Of a DNA stretch of 64,000 nucleotides, positions 43,246 to 52,459 are shown one piece after another. The notes under the pieces were generated by a model. It was not told the origin of the DNA. It made no database searches and saw nothing but the letters and a program-made list of their open reading frames with translations. The DNA is from Natronomonas salina (GTDB lineage Archaea; Halobacteriota; Halobacteria; Halobacteriales; Haloarculaceae): assembly GCF_013391105.1 (NCBI RefSeq), contig NZ_CP058335.1:2046001-2110000 (forward strand), given 5' to 3'. Each line of letters opens with the position of its first letter. The first letter of the stretch is position 1. Position numbers and translations under genes: made by a program.

Positions 43246-44378
43246 CGTCCCGTCGTCGGTTCCTGGCGGCGGCCGCCTCCGCCGGCGGCGTCGGACTGGC
43301 CGGCTGTAGCGACCTGCTGCCGGGCGGCGGCAACGGCGACGGCAACGGCGGCGACGGCGATTCGCCGGTCGGCCAGATCGGCTCCGCCCGCGCCGGCCGG
43401 GGCACCCCCGGCGGCACCTCGATGGAGGACATGCCGCCGCTGGAGGGCGAAGTCACGGTCTACTCCGGGCGGTCGGAGGTGCTCGTCGGCGACCTCGTCG
43501 CCTACGTCCAGGACCTCTACGACGACCTCACCCTCGACGTCCGCTACCTGGGGGCTAACGAGGCGGTCAACCAGATCGAGACGGCCGGCCAGAACAGCGA
43601 GGCCGACGTCTTCTTCTCGGTGAACGCCGGCGCCCTCGGCCAGCTCGCCGAGGCCGGGCGGACAAGGCCACTCCACGAGGACGTCGCCGGACTCGTCCGC
43701 GAGGAGTTCCGCGACGACGACAACCGCTGGATCGGGACCTCCGGGCGCGCCCGGACGATCCCGTTCAACACAGAGGCCTTCTCCGGGGGCGACGTCCCCG
43801 AGGACATCCTCGCGTTCCCCGACGAGGACGCCTTCGACGGCGAGATGGGGTGGGCGCCGAGCTACGGGTCCTTCCAGGCGTTCGTCACCGCGATGCGGCT
43901 CCTCGAGGGCGAGGACACCACCCGCCAGTGGCTCCAGGGGATGCTCGACTCGGGCGTCCAGCGCTACCCCGACGAGTACCAGGTCTGTCAGGCCATCGCC
44001 GACGGCGAGATCACCGCCGGGTTCACGAACCACTACTACATCCAGCGCGTCCTGGACAACCGGCCGGACGCGCCGCTGGAGACCGCGTTCACCCGCGGCG
44101 ACGCCGGCGCCATCTTCAACGTCGCCGGCGCCGCGGTCGTCGACTCCGCGAACGACCCGGAGATGGCCGCGAACTTCGTCCGCCACCTGCTCTCCGGGGA
44201 GGCCCAGGACTACTTCGCCCGGACGACCTTCGAGTACCCCCTGATCCCCGGGGTCGAGCCCATCGGCGCGCTGCCGACCATCGACGAGCTGAACCCGCCG
44301 TCGGACCTGGACCTCACGCAACTCTCCGACCTCGAACCGACCATCCGACTGATGCGGGACGCCGGCGTCGACGTCTGA
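43242..44378 (+). CDS. Ferric iron-type ABC substrate-binding protein
   Basis: The 378-residue protein starts at a TTG that overlaps the RGP stop (TTGA, 43242-43245). Its Tat signal is TSRRRFLAAAASAGGVGLAGC with a lipobox. VTVYSGRSEVLVGDLV, QNSEADVFFSVNAGALGQL and the Tyr-Tyr pair at 265-266 (FTNHYYIQRV) match FbpA-type ferric-binding proteins, where two Tyr bind iron. No permease or ATPase gene of this type is nearby, so it must use a remote partner or act alone. Confidence 0.85.
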   Translation: MTSRRRFLAAAASAGGVGLAGCSDLLPGGGNGDGNGGDGDSPVGQIGSARAGRGTPGGTSMEDMPPLEGEVTVYSGRSEVLVGDLVAYVQDLYDDLTLDVRYLGANEAVNQIETAGQNSEADVFFSVNAGALGQLAEAGRTRPLHEDVAGLVREEFRDDDNRWIGTSGRARTIPFNTEAFSGGDVPEDILAFPDEDAFDGEMGWAPSYGSFQAFVTAMRLLEGEDTTRQWLQGMLDSGVQRYPDEYQVCQAIADGEITAGFTNHYYIQRVLDNRPDAPLETAFTRGDAGAIFNVAGAAVVDSANDPEMAANFVRHLLSGEAQDYFARTTFEYPLIPGVEPIGALPTIDELNPPSDLDLTQLSDLEPTIRLMRDAGVDV

Positions 44379-44379
44379 G

Positions 44380-46407
44380 ATGCGCGGCGGGCGGGTGCGC
44401 GAAAGGCTCCGGCGGCGCTGGCCGACGCTCGCGCTCGCCGCCCTCGCCTTCGGCGTCGTCCTCGTCGTCGCGCTCGTCCTCTTCCCCTACCACTCGAACA
44501 ACCACGACGAGGCCGTCTACCTCCAGCAGGCGGCGATGCTCCTCGAGGGGCAGCTCCGCCTGCACCCGCCCGTCGACGACGCCTTCCGCCCGTGGTTCTT
44601 CGTCGACGGGCCGGAGGGCCTCTACTCGAAGTACAGCCCCGTGCCGCCGGCCGTCTTCGCCGTCGGGCTGCTGGCCGGCGAACCCCGGCTCTCGCTGGCG
44701 CTGGTCGCCGCGGGCAACGTCGCCCTCGTCGCCACGCTCGCCCGCTGGGCCTTCGACCGGCCGACCGGGCTCGCGGCCGGCGCGCTCCTGCTCTGCGCGC
44801 CGCTGTTCGCGATCACCTCGTCGGTGTTCCTCCCGTACGCGCCGACGTTCCTCCTGAACCTCTCGTTCGCGTACTGCTACGTGCGGGCCTGCCGCGAGCG
44901 GTCCGTCCGGTGGGCCGCGCTGGCGGGGCTGGCCAGCGGCGTCGCCTTCTTCTCGCGGCCGTACACCGCCGTGCTCTTCGTGGCCCCGTTCGCCGTCCAC
45001 GCGCTGTGGACGCTCGCGACGGAGCGCCGCGACGCGCTCGCCCAGTACCTCGCGCTGGGGGGCTGCGGCCTCGCGATGGTCGCCGTCACCCTCGGCTACA
45101 ACGCCGCGCTGACCGGCGACCCGCTCGTCTTCCCCTACCAGGCGTTCGCCCCGCTGGACGGCCTGGGCTTCGGCGAGCGCCGGTTGCTCGACCACTCGAT
45201 GGACTACACGCCGGCCCTGGCGCTGGAGGTCAACGGTTACGTGCTCTGGTACCTGGCGACCCGGTGGGCGCCCCTCGGCGCCCTCGGGACCGCCCTCGCC
45301 GTCGCCGGCGCGGTCCTGGCCCGGTCGGCGCCCGAGCGGGCCGCCGGAGCGTGGCTCACCGACCGGCAACTCCGGGCCGTCGTCCTCGGCGTCGCCGCAA
45401 GCGTCGCCCTCGGCAACGTCTACTTCTGGGGCAACGCGAACCTGCTGGCGACGCCGACGGACCCGACCGACGGGCTGCTCGGCGTCGTCGGCACGGTCTA
45501 CCACTTCGACGTGCTGTTACCGCTAACCGTGTTCGGCGGCTACGCCGTCGTCCGGGGTGGCAGGGCGCTGTGGTGGAGGACAGCAGAGCTCCCTCGCAGC
45601 CAGCGCCGCGCCGTCGCCTTCGCGGTCGTCCTCGTCGCGGTCCCGGTCGCCGGCGGCGCGGCCGCGGCGTCGTTCGGCCCGCCGACCGAGCGGAACGCGG
45701 CGTACACCGACACCTACGAGCAGGCATACGAACCGTTCGAGCCGCAGCCGCCGGCCGACAGTGTCGTCCTGCTGCCGACGCCGTACGGCCCCTGGCTCAA
45801 CCACCCGTTCCAGCCCCTCCGGAACGACCCCGGCTACGACGGCCGGACGGTATACGCGCTGGACCGCGGCGCCGAGCGGACGTGGGCGGTTCTGGACGCC
45901 TTCCCCGACCGGACGCCGTACCGCTATCGCTACCGCGGGGAGTGGACGCCCGCCCCGGACGATGCCGTCGAACCGACGCTGCACTCGACGGAGCGGCTCC
46001 GGACCGGCGACCTCTCGGCGACGACGCGGGTCGGCGTCCCGGATGGGGCAACCAGCGCGACCGTGGCCGTCTCCGCGGACGGCGAGACCGACCGACGGAC
46101 CGTCCGCCCGCAGGGGGAGACGTTGGCAGTGGACTGGACCCTCGTCGACGGTGCGTTCTCCAGTGGCGAGGCGTCGGTTCCCATCGAGGGGCCGACGCGG
46201 GCGGAGCTCTCGGTCGTCGTCGTCGGCCGGCAGGGCGGGACCGTCGCCTACGAGTCCGAGGTGCTGGTGCGGCCCGGTGACGGCGGCGTGGAGGTGGTGT
46301 GGCCGCCGGCGGAGCAGGTCTGTCTCGCCGCGACGACCTGCGACGACGCCTACGTGCCCGGCAGTCGCTACCCGTCGTTCGTTGAGATGGAGACCGAACG
46401 CCGCTAG
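44380..46407 (+). CDS. Multi-span GT-C glycosyltransferase-like protein
   Basis: The 675-residue protein has about ten membrane spans and an acidic motif in the first outside loop (NNHDEAVYL), typical of lipid-linked sugar transferases of the ArnT/PMT group. A soluble C-terminal domain of about 220 residues faces out, with YGPWLNHPFQPLRN. It follows the iron-binding protein with one base between stop and start. The stop overlaps the convergent GT2 gene. The donor and acceptor are unknown. Confidence 0.82.
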   Translation: MRGGRVRERLRRRWPTLALAALAFGVVLVVALVLFPYHSNNHDEAVYLQQAAMLLEGQLRLHPPVDDAFRPWFFVDGPEGLYSKYSPVPPAVFAVGLLAGEPRLSLALVAAGNVALVATLARWAFDRPTGLAAGALLLCAPLFAITSSVFLPYAPTFLLNLSFAYCYVRACRERSVRWAALAGLASGVAFFSRPYTAVLFVAPFAVHALWTLATERRDALAQYLALGGCGLAMVAVTLGYNAALTGDPLVFPYQAFAPLDGLGFGERRLLDHSMDYTPALALEVNGYVLWYLATRWAPLGALGTALAVAGAVLARSAPERAAGAWLTDRQLRAVVLGVAASVALGNVYFWGNANLLATPTDPTDGLLGVVGTVYHFDVLLPLTVFGGYAVVRGGRALWWRTAELPRSQRRAVAFAVVLVAVPVAGGAAAASFGPPTERNAAYTDTYEQAYEPFEPQPPADSVVLLPTPYGPWLNHPFQPLRNDPGYDGRTVYALDRGAERTWAVLDAFPDRTPYRYRYRGEWTPAPDDAVEPTLHSTERLRTGDLSATTRVGVPDGATSATVAVSADGETDRRTVRPQGETLAVDWTLVDGAFSSGEASVPIEGPTRAELSVVVVGRQGGTVAYESEVLVRPGDGGVEVVWPPAEQVCLAATTCDDAYVPGSRYPSFVEMETERR

Positions 46408-47135
46408 AAGCGCTCCTCGAGGCCGACCTTGAGGATGGACTTCGCGATCTCGGCGCCGCCGGTCAGCGGGTCCAGCTTCGTCTCGCCGGCGCGCTCGGCG
46501 TAGTCGATTGGGTGCTCGCGGACCCGGTAGCCGCGGGCCAGCGGCCGCATCAGCAACTCGGCGGAGAGGCCGGTGTTCTCGGTCCACTCGATGGCCTCGA
46601 TGACCTCCCGGCGGTACGCGCGCATGCCCGTCGTGGTGTCGTGGACGCGCTCGCCGAGGAGGACGCTCGCGCCGAGGGCGAAGGCGACGTTTCCGAGGCG
46701 GTTGAACGCCGGCATCGCGTCGGCGCCGTGGTAGATCCGGTCGCCGCTGACCACGTCGTACCCCTCGTTGATCGACTCGAGGAACTCCGGGAGGGCGTCC
46801 ATCGGGTAGGTGTCGTCGCAGTCGGTGGTGACGATCACGTCGCGGCTCGCGGCCCGGAGGGCCGCGTGGACGGCGACGCCGTACCCCTGCGGCTCCTGTC
46901 TGATGACGCGGGCGCCGTGCTCCTCGGCGATCTCGGGCGTCCGGTCGTCGGAGCCGTCGACGCAGACGACCTCTGCGCGGCCGTCCGTCACCCGCTCGAT
47001 GTCCGACAGCACCGTCGCGATGGCCGCCTCCTCGTTGTACGTCCCCATCACGACGCTCAGGTCCTCGAACGTGTACTCCTCGGACGCCGCCGTCGCGGAC
47101 TCCACCTCGGCCGCCTCGACCTCCGTCTCGCTCAT
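46404..47135 (-). CDS. GT2 glycosyltransferase (dolichol-phosphate sugar synthase-like)
   Basis: The 243-residue cytoplasmic GT-A enzyme has VVMGTYNEEAAI, the metal site TTDCDDTYPMD and TTGMRAYRREVIEA, similar to DPM1/AglD-type enzymes that load sugars on dolichol phosphate. No membrane helix is present. It has its own promoter with iron box 2 upstream. A pairing with the GT-C protein is plausible because GT-C enzymes use dolichol-linked sugars. Confidence 0.88.
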   Translation of the reverse strand: MSETEVEAAEVESATAASEEYTFEDLSVVMGTYNEEAAIATVLSDIERVTDGRAEVVCVDGSDDRTPEIAEEHGARVIRQEPQGYGVAVHAALRAASRDVIVTTDCDDTYPMDALPEFLESINEGYDVVSGDRIYHGADAMPAFNRLGNVAFALGASVLLGERVHDTTTGMRAYRREVIEAIEWTENTGLSAELLMRPLARGYRVREHPIDYAERAGETKLDPLTGGAEIAKSILKVGLEERF

Positions 47136-47168
47136 TGCCCGTCCGTTCCCGGTCGGCGCACTTGAGCT

Positions 47169-47184
47169 TTTAGGTTCGCCTAAA
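47169..47184. promoter_or_regulatory. Candidate iron box 2 (TTTAGG-TTCG-CCTAAA)
   Basis: This perfect 6-4-6 palindrome is 34 bases upstream of the GT2 start (47135) and overlaps the GMC oxidoreductase stop codon (47180-47182). Its half-sites are identical to boxes 1 and 3, and only the four spacer bases differ. Regulation of the GT2 gene is the likely role. Confidence 0.75.
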
Positions 47185-48763
47185 GTGTCTGCGAGAGCGC
47201 CTCGTCGACGTGTTCGGCCGCCTTCAGGGAGAGCGCGGCGATGGTGAGCGTCGGGTTCATCGCCCCGCCGGTGACGAAGACGCTCGATGAGGCGATCCAG
47301 CAGTTCTCGAGTTCGTGCGTCCGCAGCCGCGGAGACACGACGCTCTCGGCGGGGTCCACGCCCATCCGGGTCGTCCCCATGTGGTGGAACGCCGGACGGA
47401 CGCTGCCGGGCCCGTCCGCCCACTCCACGTCGACGTCCAGTTCCGCGAGGATCGACCGCTGGATCTCGTTGGCCCGGGCGAGCGTCCGGTCCGTGTAGTC
47501 GTCGACGCGCCACTCGATCCTGGGGACGGGGCGGCCGTGGTCGTCGGTGCGGTCGGGGTCGAGCGTCACTCTGTTCTCCTTCCGTGGCATCTGTTCGACC
47601 AGCGCGCCGACCTCGAGGTACGTCCCGTAGGCGTCCCGGAGGTCCTCGAGCAGCGCGTCGCCCCAGTCGTCGGCCCGCAGGGCCTGCTCGACGGGCGAGG
47701 GGCCGGCGTAGTTGATGAACTCCAGTTTCAGGCTGCCGGACTCCGCGTCGACGTCGTCGTAGAACTGGTGGGACTCGGTGGTGTTGAAGCCGACGTGCTT
47801 CTGTCTGGTCGGGCCGTCGTACCGGCCGCCGACGCCGGCGTAGAGGTGGTCCATGAAGTACCGCCCGACCGCGCCGCTGCCGTTGGCTAAGCCGTCCGGG
47901 TGCCGGTCGGAGCGCGAACAGAGCAGGAGGCGGGGCGTCTCAACGCCCCCGCAGGCGACGACGAACGACCGCGCCTCCTGGCGGCGCTCCTCGCCGTCCT
48001 TCGCGTAGACCGCGGCGGTCACCCGCTCGCCGGAGGCGTCGTGTTCCAGGCGCTGGACCGGCGCCTCCGCGACGACGCGGGCACCGGCGGCCTCGGCCCG
48101 GTCGACGTGCCGCTCGGCGGTGTACTTCGCGCCCGACGGGCAGACCGGCTGGCAGGTGCCGTAGCCGACGCAGGCGCCGTCGCCGTCGTACGGCTCCGAG
48201 TTCCGCGCGTTCGGCACCGAGTGCGTCGCGATGCCGAGTGCCTCGCAGGCCTCGGCGAAGATGGAGTCGCTGTACGACGGCGGGAACGCCGGCAGCGGGT
48301 GCGGCTCCTCCCGCGGCGGCCCGAAGGGGTTGTCCGAGGCGCCGGCGACGCCGAGTTCCGCCTCCGCGCGGGTGTAGTACGGCCGCAGGGCCGCGTAGTC
48401 GATCGGCCAGTCCGACCCGACGCCGTAGCGGGACGCCATCTCGAAGTCGGTCTCGTGAAGCCGCATCACCATCCCCTGCCAGTGGAGCGTCGTGCCGCCG
48501 ACGCCCTTGACCCTGGCCCGGTTCAGCGGGTAGCCGTCGCCGGCGGTGGTGTAGGCGTCCCGCTCGCCGCCCATCTCCCAGACGTCCGGGATGGAGTAGG
48601 CGGGGCGTATCGACCGCTCCATCCGGCGCTCGCGGTCCGCGTCCTCGAACCGCGGCCCCGCCTCGAGGACCACCACGTCGTACGAGCCGGCGAGTTCGGC
48701 CGCGAGGATGCCGCCCGCCGGCCCCGCGCCGACGACGCAGACGTCGGCCGCGTCGTCGGTCAC
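47180..48763 (-). CDS. GMC-family FAD-dependent oxidoreductase
   Basis: This 527-residue alcohol/sugar dehydrogenase is of the gluconate/glucose dehydrogenase large-subunit type. The FAD site VVGAGPAGGILAAELA is at residues 10-25. The GMC signature region near KGVGGTTLHWQGMVMR and the active-site His in HHMGTTRMG are present. CQPVCPSG is a Cys pair as in FAD subunits of membrane-bound dehydrogenases. It is coupled (ATGA) to the Tat subunit upstream, under iron box 3. Confidence 0.88.
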   Translation of the reverse strand: MTDDAADVCVVGAGPAGGILAAELAGSYDVVVLEAGPRFEDADRERRMERSIRPAYSIPDVWEMGGERDAYTTAGDGYPLNRARVKGVGGTTLHWQGMVMRLHETDFEMASRYGVGSDWPIDYAALRPYYTRAEAELGVAGASDNPFGPPREEPHPLPAFPPSYSDSIFAEACEALGIATHSVPNARNSEPYDGDGACVGYGTCQPVCPSGAKYTAERHVDRAEAAGARVVAEAPVQRLEHDASGERVTAAVYAKDGEERRQEARSFVVACGGVETPRLLLCSRSDRHPDGLANGSGAVGRYFMDHLYAGVGGRYDGPTRQKHVGFNTTESHQFYDDVDAESGSLKLEFINYAGPSPVEQALRADDWGDALLEDLRDAYGTYLEVGALVEQMPRKENRVTLDPDRTDDHGRPVPRIEWRVDDYTDRTLARANEIQRSILAELDVDVEWADGPGSVRPAFHHMGTTRMGVDPAESVVSPRLRTHELENCWIASSSVFVTGGAMNPTLTIAALSLKAAEHVDEALSQTL

Positions 48764-49269
48764 GGTCCCCTCCGATAGCTCTCCAGCCCGCCGGGGTGGC
48801 CCTGCGGGTTCTCGATCCCGACCAGCTCCCCGCCCGTCGGCGAGGCGTACAGCGCCAGCAGCAGGTCGCCGACGACGAAGTAGCGCACCCGCTCGGCGGT
48901 CGTCCCCCGGGGGTCCTCGTCGGCGGTGTCGACGCCCATCTCCCGGAGCAGCGAGTCGCGATCCTCCGGCGGGAGGTCGGCGAACGGCGCCCCGTACCAG
49001 TCCCGGGCCCTGGCGTCCACGCGCTCGGTCGCCCTCCGGACGCCCTCGGCGTGGTCGTCGTCGCTCGCGGCCCGGCCGGCGGCGTAGGTCTCGACGAACG
49101 CCTCGATCCCCTCGACCTCGCTCGGGTACACTACTGTCGCGACCGCCGTCAGGGTCTCGACGTCCGGCGACGGCTCGGGGTCGTCGCGACGCCAGACGTA
49201 CGCGGTCCCGCCGGCGCCGGCGCCGACGGCCGCGAGCGCGGCGACGGCGTCGCGACGCGACAGTTCCAT
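48760..49269 (-). CDS. Gluconate 2-dehydrogenase subunit 3-like Tat protein
   Basis: The 169-residue exported partner protein has an N-terminal Tat signal (MELSRRDAVAALAAVGAGAGG). The remainder is helical, with the family features VVYPSEVEGIEAFV and LPPEDRDSLLREMG. In bacterial enzymes the small subunit escorts the flavoprotein through Tat. No cytochrome subunit is visible nearby. Iron box 3 lies nine bases before its ATG. Confidence 0.84.
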   Translation of the reverse strand: MELSRRDAVAALAAVGAGAGGTAYVWRRDDPEPSPDVETLTAVATVVYPSEVEGIEAFVETYAAGRAASDDDHAEGVRRATERVDARARDWYGAPFADLPPEDRDSLLREMGVDTADEDPRGTTAERVRYFVVGDLLLALYASPTGGELVGIENPQGHPGGLESYRRGP

Positions 49270-49277
49270 ACCGCGGC

Positions 49278-49293
49278 TTTAGGTAAGCCTAAA
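49278..49293. promoter_or_regulatory. Candidate iron box 3 (TTTAGG-TAAG-CCTAAA)
   Basis: This perfect palindrome, closest of the three to the DtxR/IdeR consensus, starts nine bases upstream of the subunit-3 ATG (49269) and overlaps its expected transcription start. On the other side it is about 110 bases from the E1-alpha gene, which has its own TATA-like TTAAT at about 49377. Confidence 0.78.
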
Positions 49294-49404
49294 CAAATGC
49301 GTTGTGCATCCGCCGGGGGGTCGCGACGGTCGGTGCGATGCCCGCGGTCCGATTCCGTCCCCGCTCGGGAAACCCGTTAATGCGCTGGAGGGAGAAACCT
49401 CGGT

Positions 49405-50478
49405 ATGCCCCGCGAGACCGTCGCCGAGTTCGCCGTCGAGGAGGTCCAGGTGCTGTCCGAGGACGAGACGGTCGACGAGGAACTCCTCCCGGACCTCTCC
49501 GACGACGAGTTGCTGGAGATGTACGAGTCGATGAAGCGCTCGCGGCGCCTTGACGAGCGGGCCATCTCGCTGCAGCGGCGCGGCGAACTCGGCACCTACG
49601 CCCCGGCCATCGGCCAGGAGGCCGCCCAGGTCGGCAGCGCCTACGCGCTGGCGGACGACGACTGGGTCGTCCCCTCGTTCCGCGAGGGGCCGGCGCTGCT
49701 GGTCCACGGGACACCCCCCGAGCAGATGCTCCAGTACGCACTCGGGATGGAGGAGGGCGCGGAGATCCCCGGCGGCACCGGCGCGCTGCCCCCCGCCATC
49801 CCCGTCGGCAGTCAGCCGCTGCACGCCGTCGGCATCGGCTGGGGAGAGGCGCTGCAGGACCGGGACAACGTCGCGGTCACGTACTTCGGCGACGGCGCCA
49901 CGAGCGAGGGCGACGTCTACGAGGCGTTGAACTTCGCGGGCGTCTACGACGCCCAGACCGTCTTCCTCTGTCAGAACAACCAGTACGCCATCTCCACGCG
50001 CATCGAGAAGCAGACGCAGGCCGAGACGCTCGCCCAGAAGGCCGTCGCCGCTGGCATCGAGGGGATCCGCGTCGACGGCAACGACGTCCTCGGCGTCTAC
50101 CGGGTCGCCCGGGAGGCCATCCGGAAGGCCAGGAACGGCGAGCCCGTCCTGATCGAGGCGCTCACCTACCGGCGGTCGATGCACACGACCTCAGACGACC
50201 CCTCCGCCTACCGCGAGGACGAGGAGAGCGAGGCCTGGGAGGCACGCGACCCCATCGTCCGCCTGCAGGTGTTCCTCGAGGACCGCGGCATCCTCGACCA
50301 GGAGCTGGAGGAGGACATCGACGAGCGCGTCGAAGAGGAGATCGCCGACGCCATCGACGCCGCGCGGGCGGCCAACGAGGCCCTCGACCCCGCCGACATG
50401 TTCCGGCACGTCTACGACGAGATGCCACCGGAGCTCGAACGGCAGTTCGAGGCCTTCGGGGGTGAGGCCGATGAGTGA
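49405..50478 (+). CDS. 2-oxoacid dehydrogenase E1 alpha subunit
   Basis: The 357-residue ThDP-binding subunit has YFGDGATSEGDVYEALNFAG...NN, which contains the GDG-x(~25)-NN diphosphate motif, and the phosphorylation-loop-like RRSMHTTSDDPSAY. It decarboxylates pyruvate or a branched-chain oxoacid and passes the acyl group to E2. The N-terminal 45 residues are acidic. It overlaps E1 beta by eight bases. Confidence 0.9.
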   Translation: MPRETVAEFAVEEVQVLSEDETVDEELLPDLSDDELLEMYESMKRSRRLDERAISLQRRGELGTYAPAIGQEAAQVGSAYALADDDWVVPSFREGPALLVHGTPPEQMLQYALGMEEGAEIPGGTGALPPAIPVGSQPLHAVGIGWGEALQDRDNVAVTYFGDGATSEGDVYEALNFAGVYDAQTVFLCQNNQYAISTRIEKQTQAETLAQKAVAAGIEGIRVDGNDVLGVYRVAREAIRKARNGEPVLIEALTYRRSMHTTSDDPSAYREDEESEAWEARDPIVRLQVFLEDRGILDQELEEDIDERVEEEIADAIDAARAANEALDPADMFRHVYDEMPPELERQFEAFGGEADE

Positions 50479-51439
50479 CGGCGAACGGCTCCGGATGATC
50501 GAGGCGGTCCGGGAGACCCTCCGCGCGGAGCTCGAACGCGACGACGACGTCGTGGTCTACGGCGAGGACGTCGGCCGCGCGGGCGGCGTCTTCCGCGCGA
50601 CGCAGGGCCTCGCGGAGGAGTTCGACGACCGGGTGTTCGACGCGCCCGTCGCGGAGGCCGGCATCGTCGGCGTCGGGGTGGGCCTCGCCGCGACGGGGCT
50701 GCGACCCGTCCCCGAGATCCAGTTCCAGAGCTTCCTCTACCAGGGGTTCCACCAGCTCGCCCAGCACGTCGCCCGGATGCGCAGCCGCACCCGCGGGACC
50801 GTCAGCTGTCCGATGACGATCCGGACGCCCTACGGCGGCGGCATCCACGCCCTGGAGCTCCACTCCGAGAGCTTCGAGGCCGGCTTCGCGCACGTCCCCG
50901 GCCTGCAGGTGGTCGTCCCCGCCTCCCCCGCCGAGACCGCCGGCCTGCTCCGGTCGGCCATCCGCGACCCCGACCCCGTCGTCTTCATGGAGCCGACGCG
51001 GCTCTACCGCGCCGCCGGCGAGTCGGTCCCCGACGACCACGAGGTCCCCCTCGGGGAGGCCCGGGTCGTCCAGCCCGGCGACGACGTGACCGTGGTCGCC
51101 TGGGGGTCGATGCTGAAGGAGACCCTCGAGGCGGTCGAGGACGTCGACGGCAGCGTCGAGGTCGTCGACCCCCGGACGCTCTACCCGATGGACACCGCGA
51201 CCATCGTCGAGTCCGTCCGGAAGACCGGCCGCTGTGCCGTCGTCCACGAGGCGCCGAAGACGAGCGGCCTCGCCGGCGAGATCTTCGCCCGCGTCAACGA
51301 GGAGGCCTTCTACCACCTCGAGGCGCCGATGGAGCGGGTGACCGGCTACGACGTCCCCGTCCCGATGTTCGCCCGGGAGGACGCGTACGTCCCCGACGCG
51401 GCGCGGATCGCGGAGGGCATCGAGCGGACCCTGGAGTGA
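50471..51439 (+). CDS. 2-oxoacid dehydrogenase E1 beta subunit
   Basis: The 322-residue transketolase-like partner of E1 alpha has VYGEDVGRAGGVFRATQGL, QFQSFLYQGFHQLAQHVARM and VVDPRTLYPMDTATIVESV. The start ATG at 50471 fits the family; an in-frame ATG at 50462 is possible. E2 and E3 genes are not found downstream, so the complex is either completed elsewhere or incomplete. Confidence 0.9.
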   Translation: MSDGERLRMIEAVRETLRAELERDDDVVVYGEDVGRAGGVFRATQGLAEEFDDRVFDAPVAEAGIVGVGVGLAATGLRPVPEIQFQSFLYQGFHQLAQHVARMRSRTRGTVSCPMTIRTPYGGGIHALELHSESFEAGFAHVPGLQVVVPASPAETAGLLRSAIRDPDPVVFMEPTRLYRAAGESVPDDHEVPLGEARVVQPGDDVTVVAWGSMLKETLEAVEDVDGSVEVVDPRTLYPMDTATIVESVRKTGRCAVVHEAPKTSGLAGEIFARVNEEAFYHLEAPMERVTGYDVPVPMFAREDAYVPDAARIAEGIERTLE

Positions 51440-51737
51440 GATAGATGCGACTACGCGACTGTCGAACGTATCAGCGTTCCACGCCTCACCGATTATGGGA
51501 TAGTTTACCAGCGCGGTAGCGCCGTCGCCGTCGCCGTCGGAAACCGGTACGCACGACGTTATCCAGATATTTACCACCGGCCGCTCCTCGTTTCTGTCGG
51601 TTCAAGGTCGTTCCAATAGTTCACCCCGATCCTCGAATCATACGATATCGCGTGTTAGAATCCCCATACCGCGTGAACCGTTCGAACGAACTTCTCCCCT
51701 TATGGCCTCGACGGGCATATCGTAGGGTGAAGCGACC
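51440..51737. other. Intergenic region without recognised genes
   Basis: About 300 bases follow the E1 beta gene. The sequence is less GC-rich in its second half and holds short AT patches (51565-51575, 51630-51650), possible promoter elements for the small exported protein. No ORF or repeat of note is visible. Confidence 0.5.
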
Positions 51738-52106
51738 ATGAATACCGCAAAACTGGCAAGCGTGGTAGTCGCGATCGCACTCGTCGGGACGGCCTTCGTC
51801 GGCGTCGGCGCCATCGGCGCCGTCGGAGCCGATCAGGCAGAGGAGTCGGACGACGAGGTACGCATCGTGGACGAGCACGTGGAGATCAACGACGGACTCC
51901 TCACGATCGACGACACGACGATCGAGGGGCCCGGCCTCGGTGAGCGGCACATCGAGGACCGGAAGTACACCATCGACTCGACGATGAGCTTCGACGGGTT
52001 CCACGTGAACTACGACGGGACTGAGTACACGTTCTGTCGCATCACCGTCGAACTCAACGACATCGGCGTCCAGCTCGAGAACGTCACGCTGACCGAGGGC
52101 GAGTGA
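51738..52106 (+). CDS. Small exported protein of unknown function
   Basis: The 122-residue protein has a cleavable signal peptide (MNTAKLASVVVAIALVGTAF, cut near the Gly-Ala stretch), then an acidic beta-rich domain with a single Cys. No anchor is seen, so it may be secreted or held by partners. Function unknown. Confidence 0.7.
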   Translation: MNTAKLASVVVAIALVGTAFVGVGAIGAVGADQAEESDDEVRIVDEHVEINDGLLTIDDTTIEGPGLGERHIEDRKYTIDSTMSFDGFHVNYDGTEYTFCRITVELNDIGVQLENVTLTEGE

Positions 52107-52459
52107 TCGCCACCCGGGCGACGCAGTACCGCCCTCCGTCGGGCGGGGTCGCCGACTTCTGAGGCGGGACTCCTTCTCACTCCGTTCGGAATCTCACTAC
52201 TCGCGGCTCGCTACCGCTCGCGTTTCCCCACGGGCACCGCTCGCCGTTCGTGTATCCGGAGCCGGTCACTTCGTTCGCGTCTCCCGGGCCGGGTGCCGTC
52301 CACCCACATGCAACGACCGGACGGCAGACCGTCCCGCTCCGCCTCACCCGGGTCTCCGTCGGCACCGACAGTCCACCGGGACGCCGTCCGGGTGGACTGG
52401 ACGGGCGAACAGTACCGACGAACCGTGAGAACCTCGAGACCGGAGAGACGGATCCCCGA
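52107..52459. other. Intergenic region between a secreted protein and an O-antigen ligase-like gene
   Basis: About 350 bases with chromosome-like GC content. Several open frames exist but overlap each other and lack protein-like composition, so they are treated as shadows. Nothing else is identified. Confidence 0.45.
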
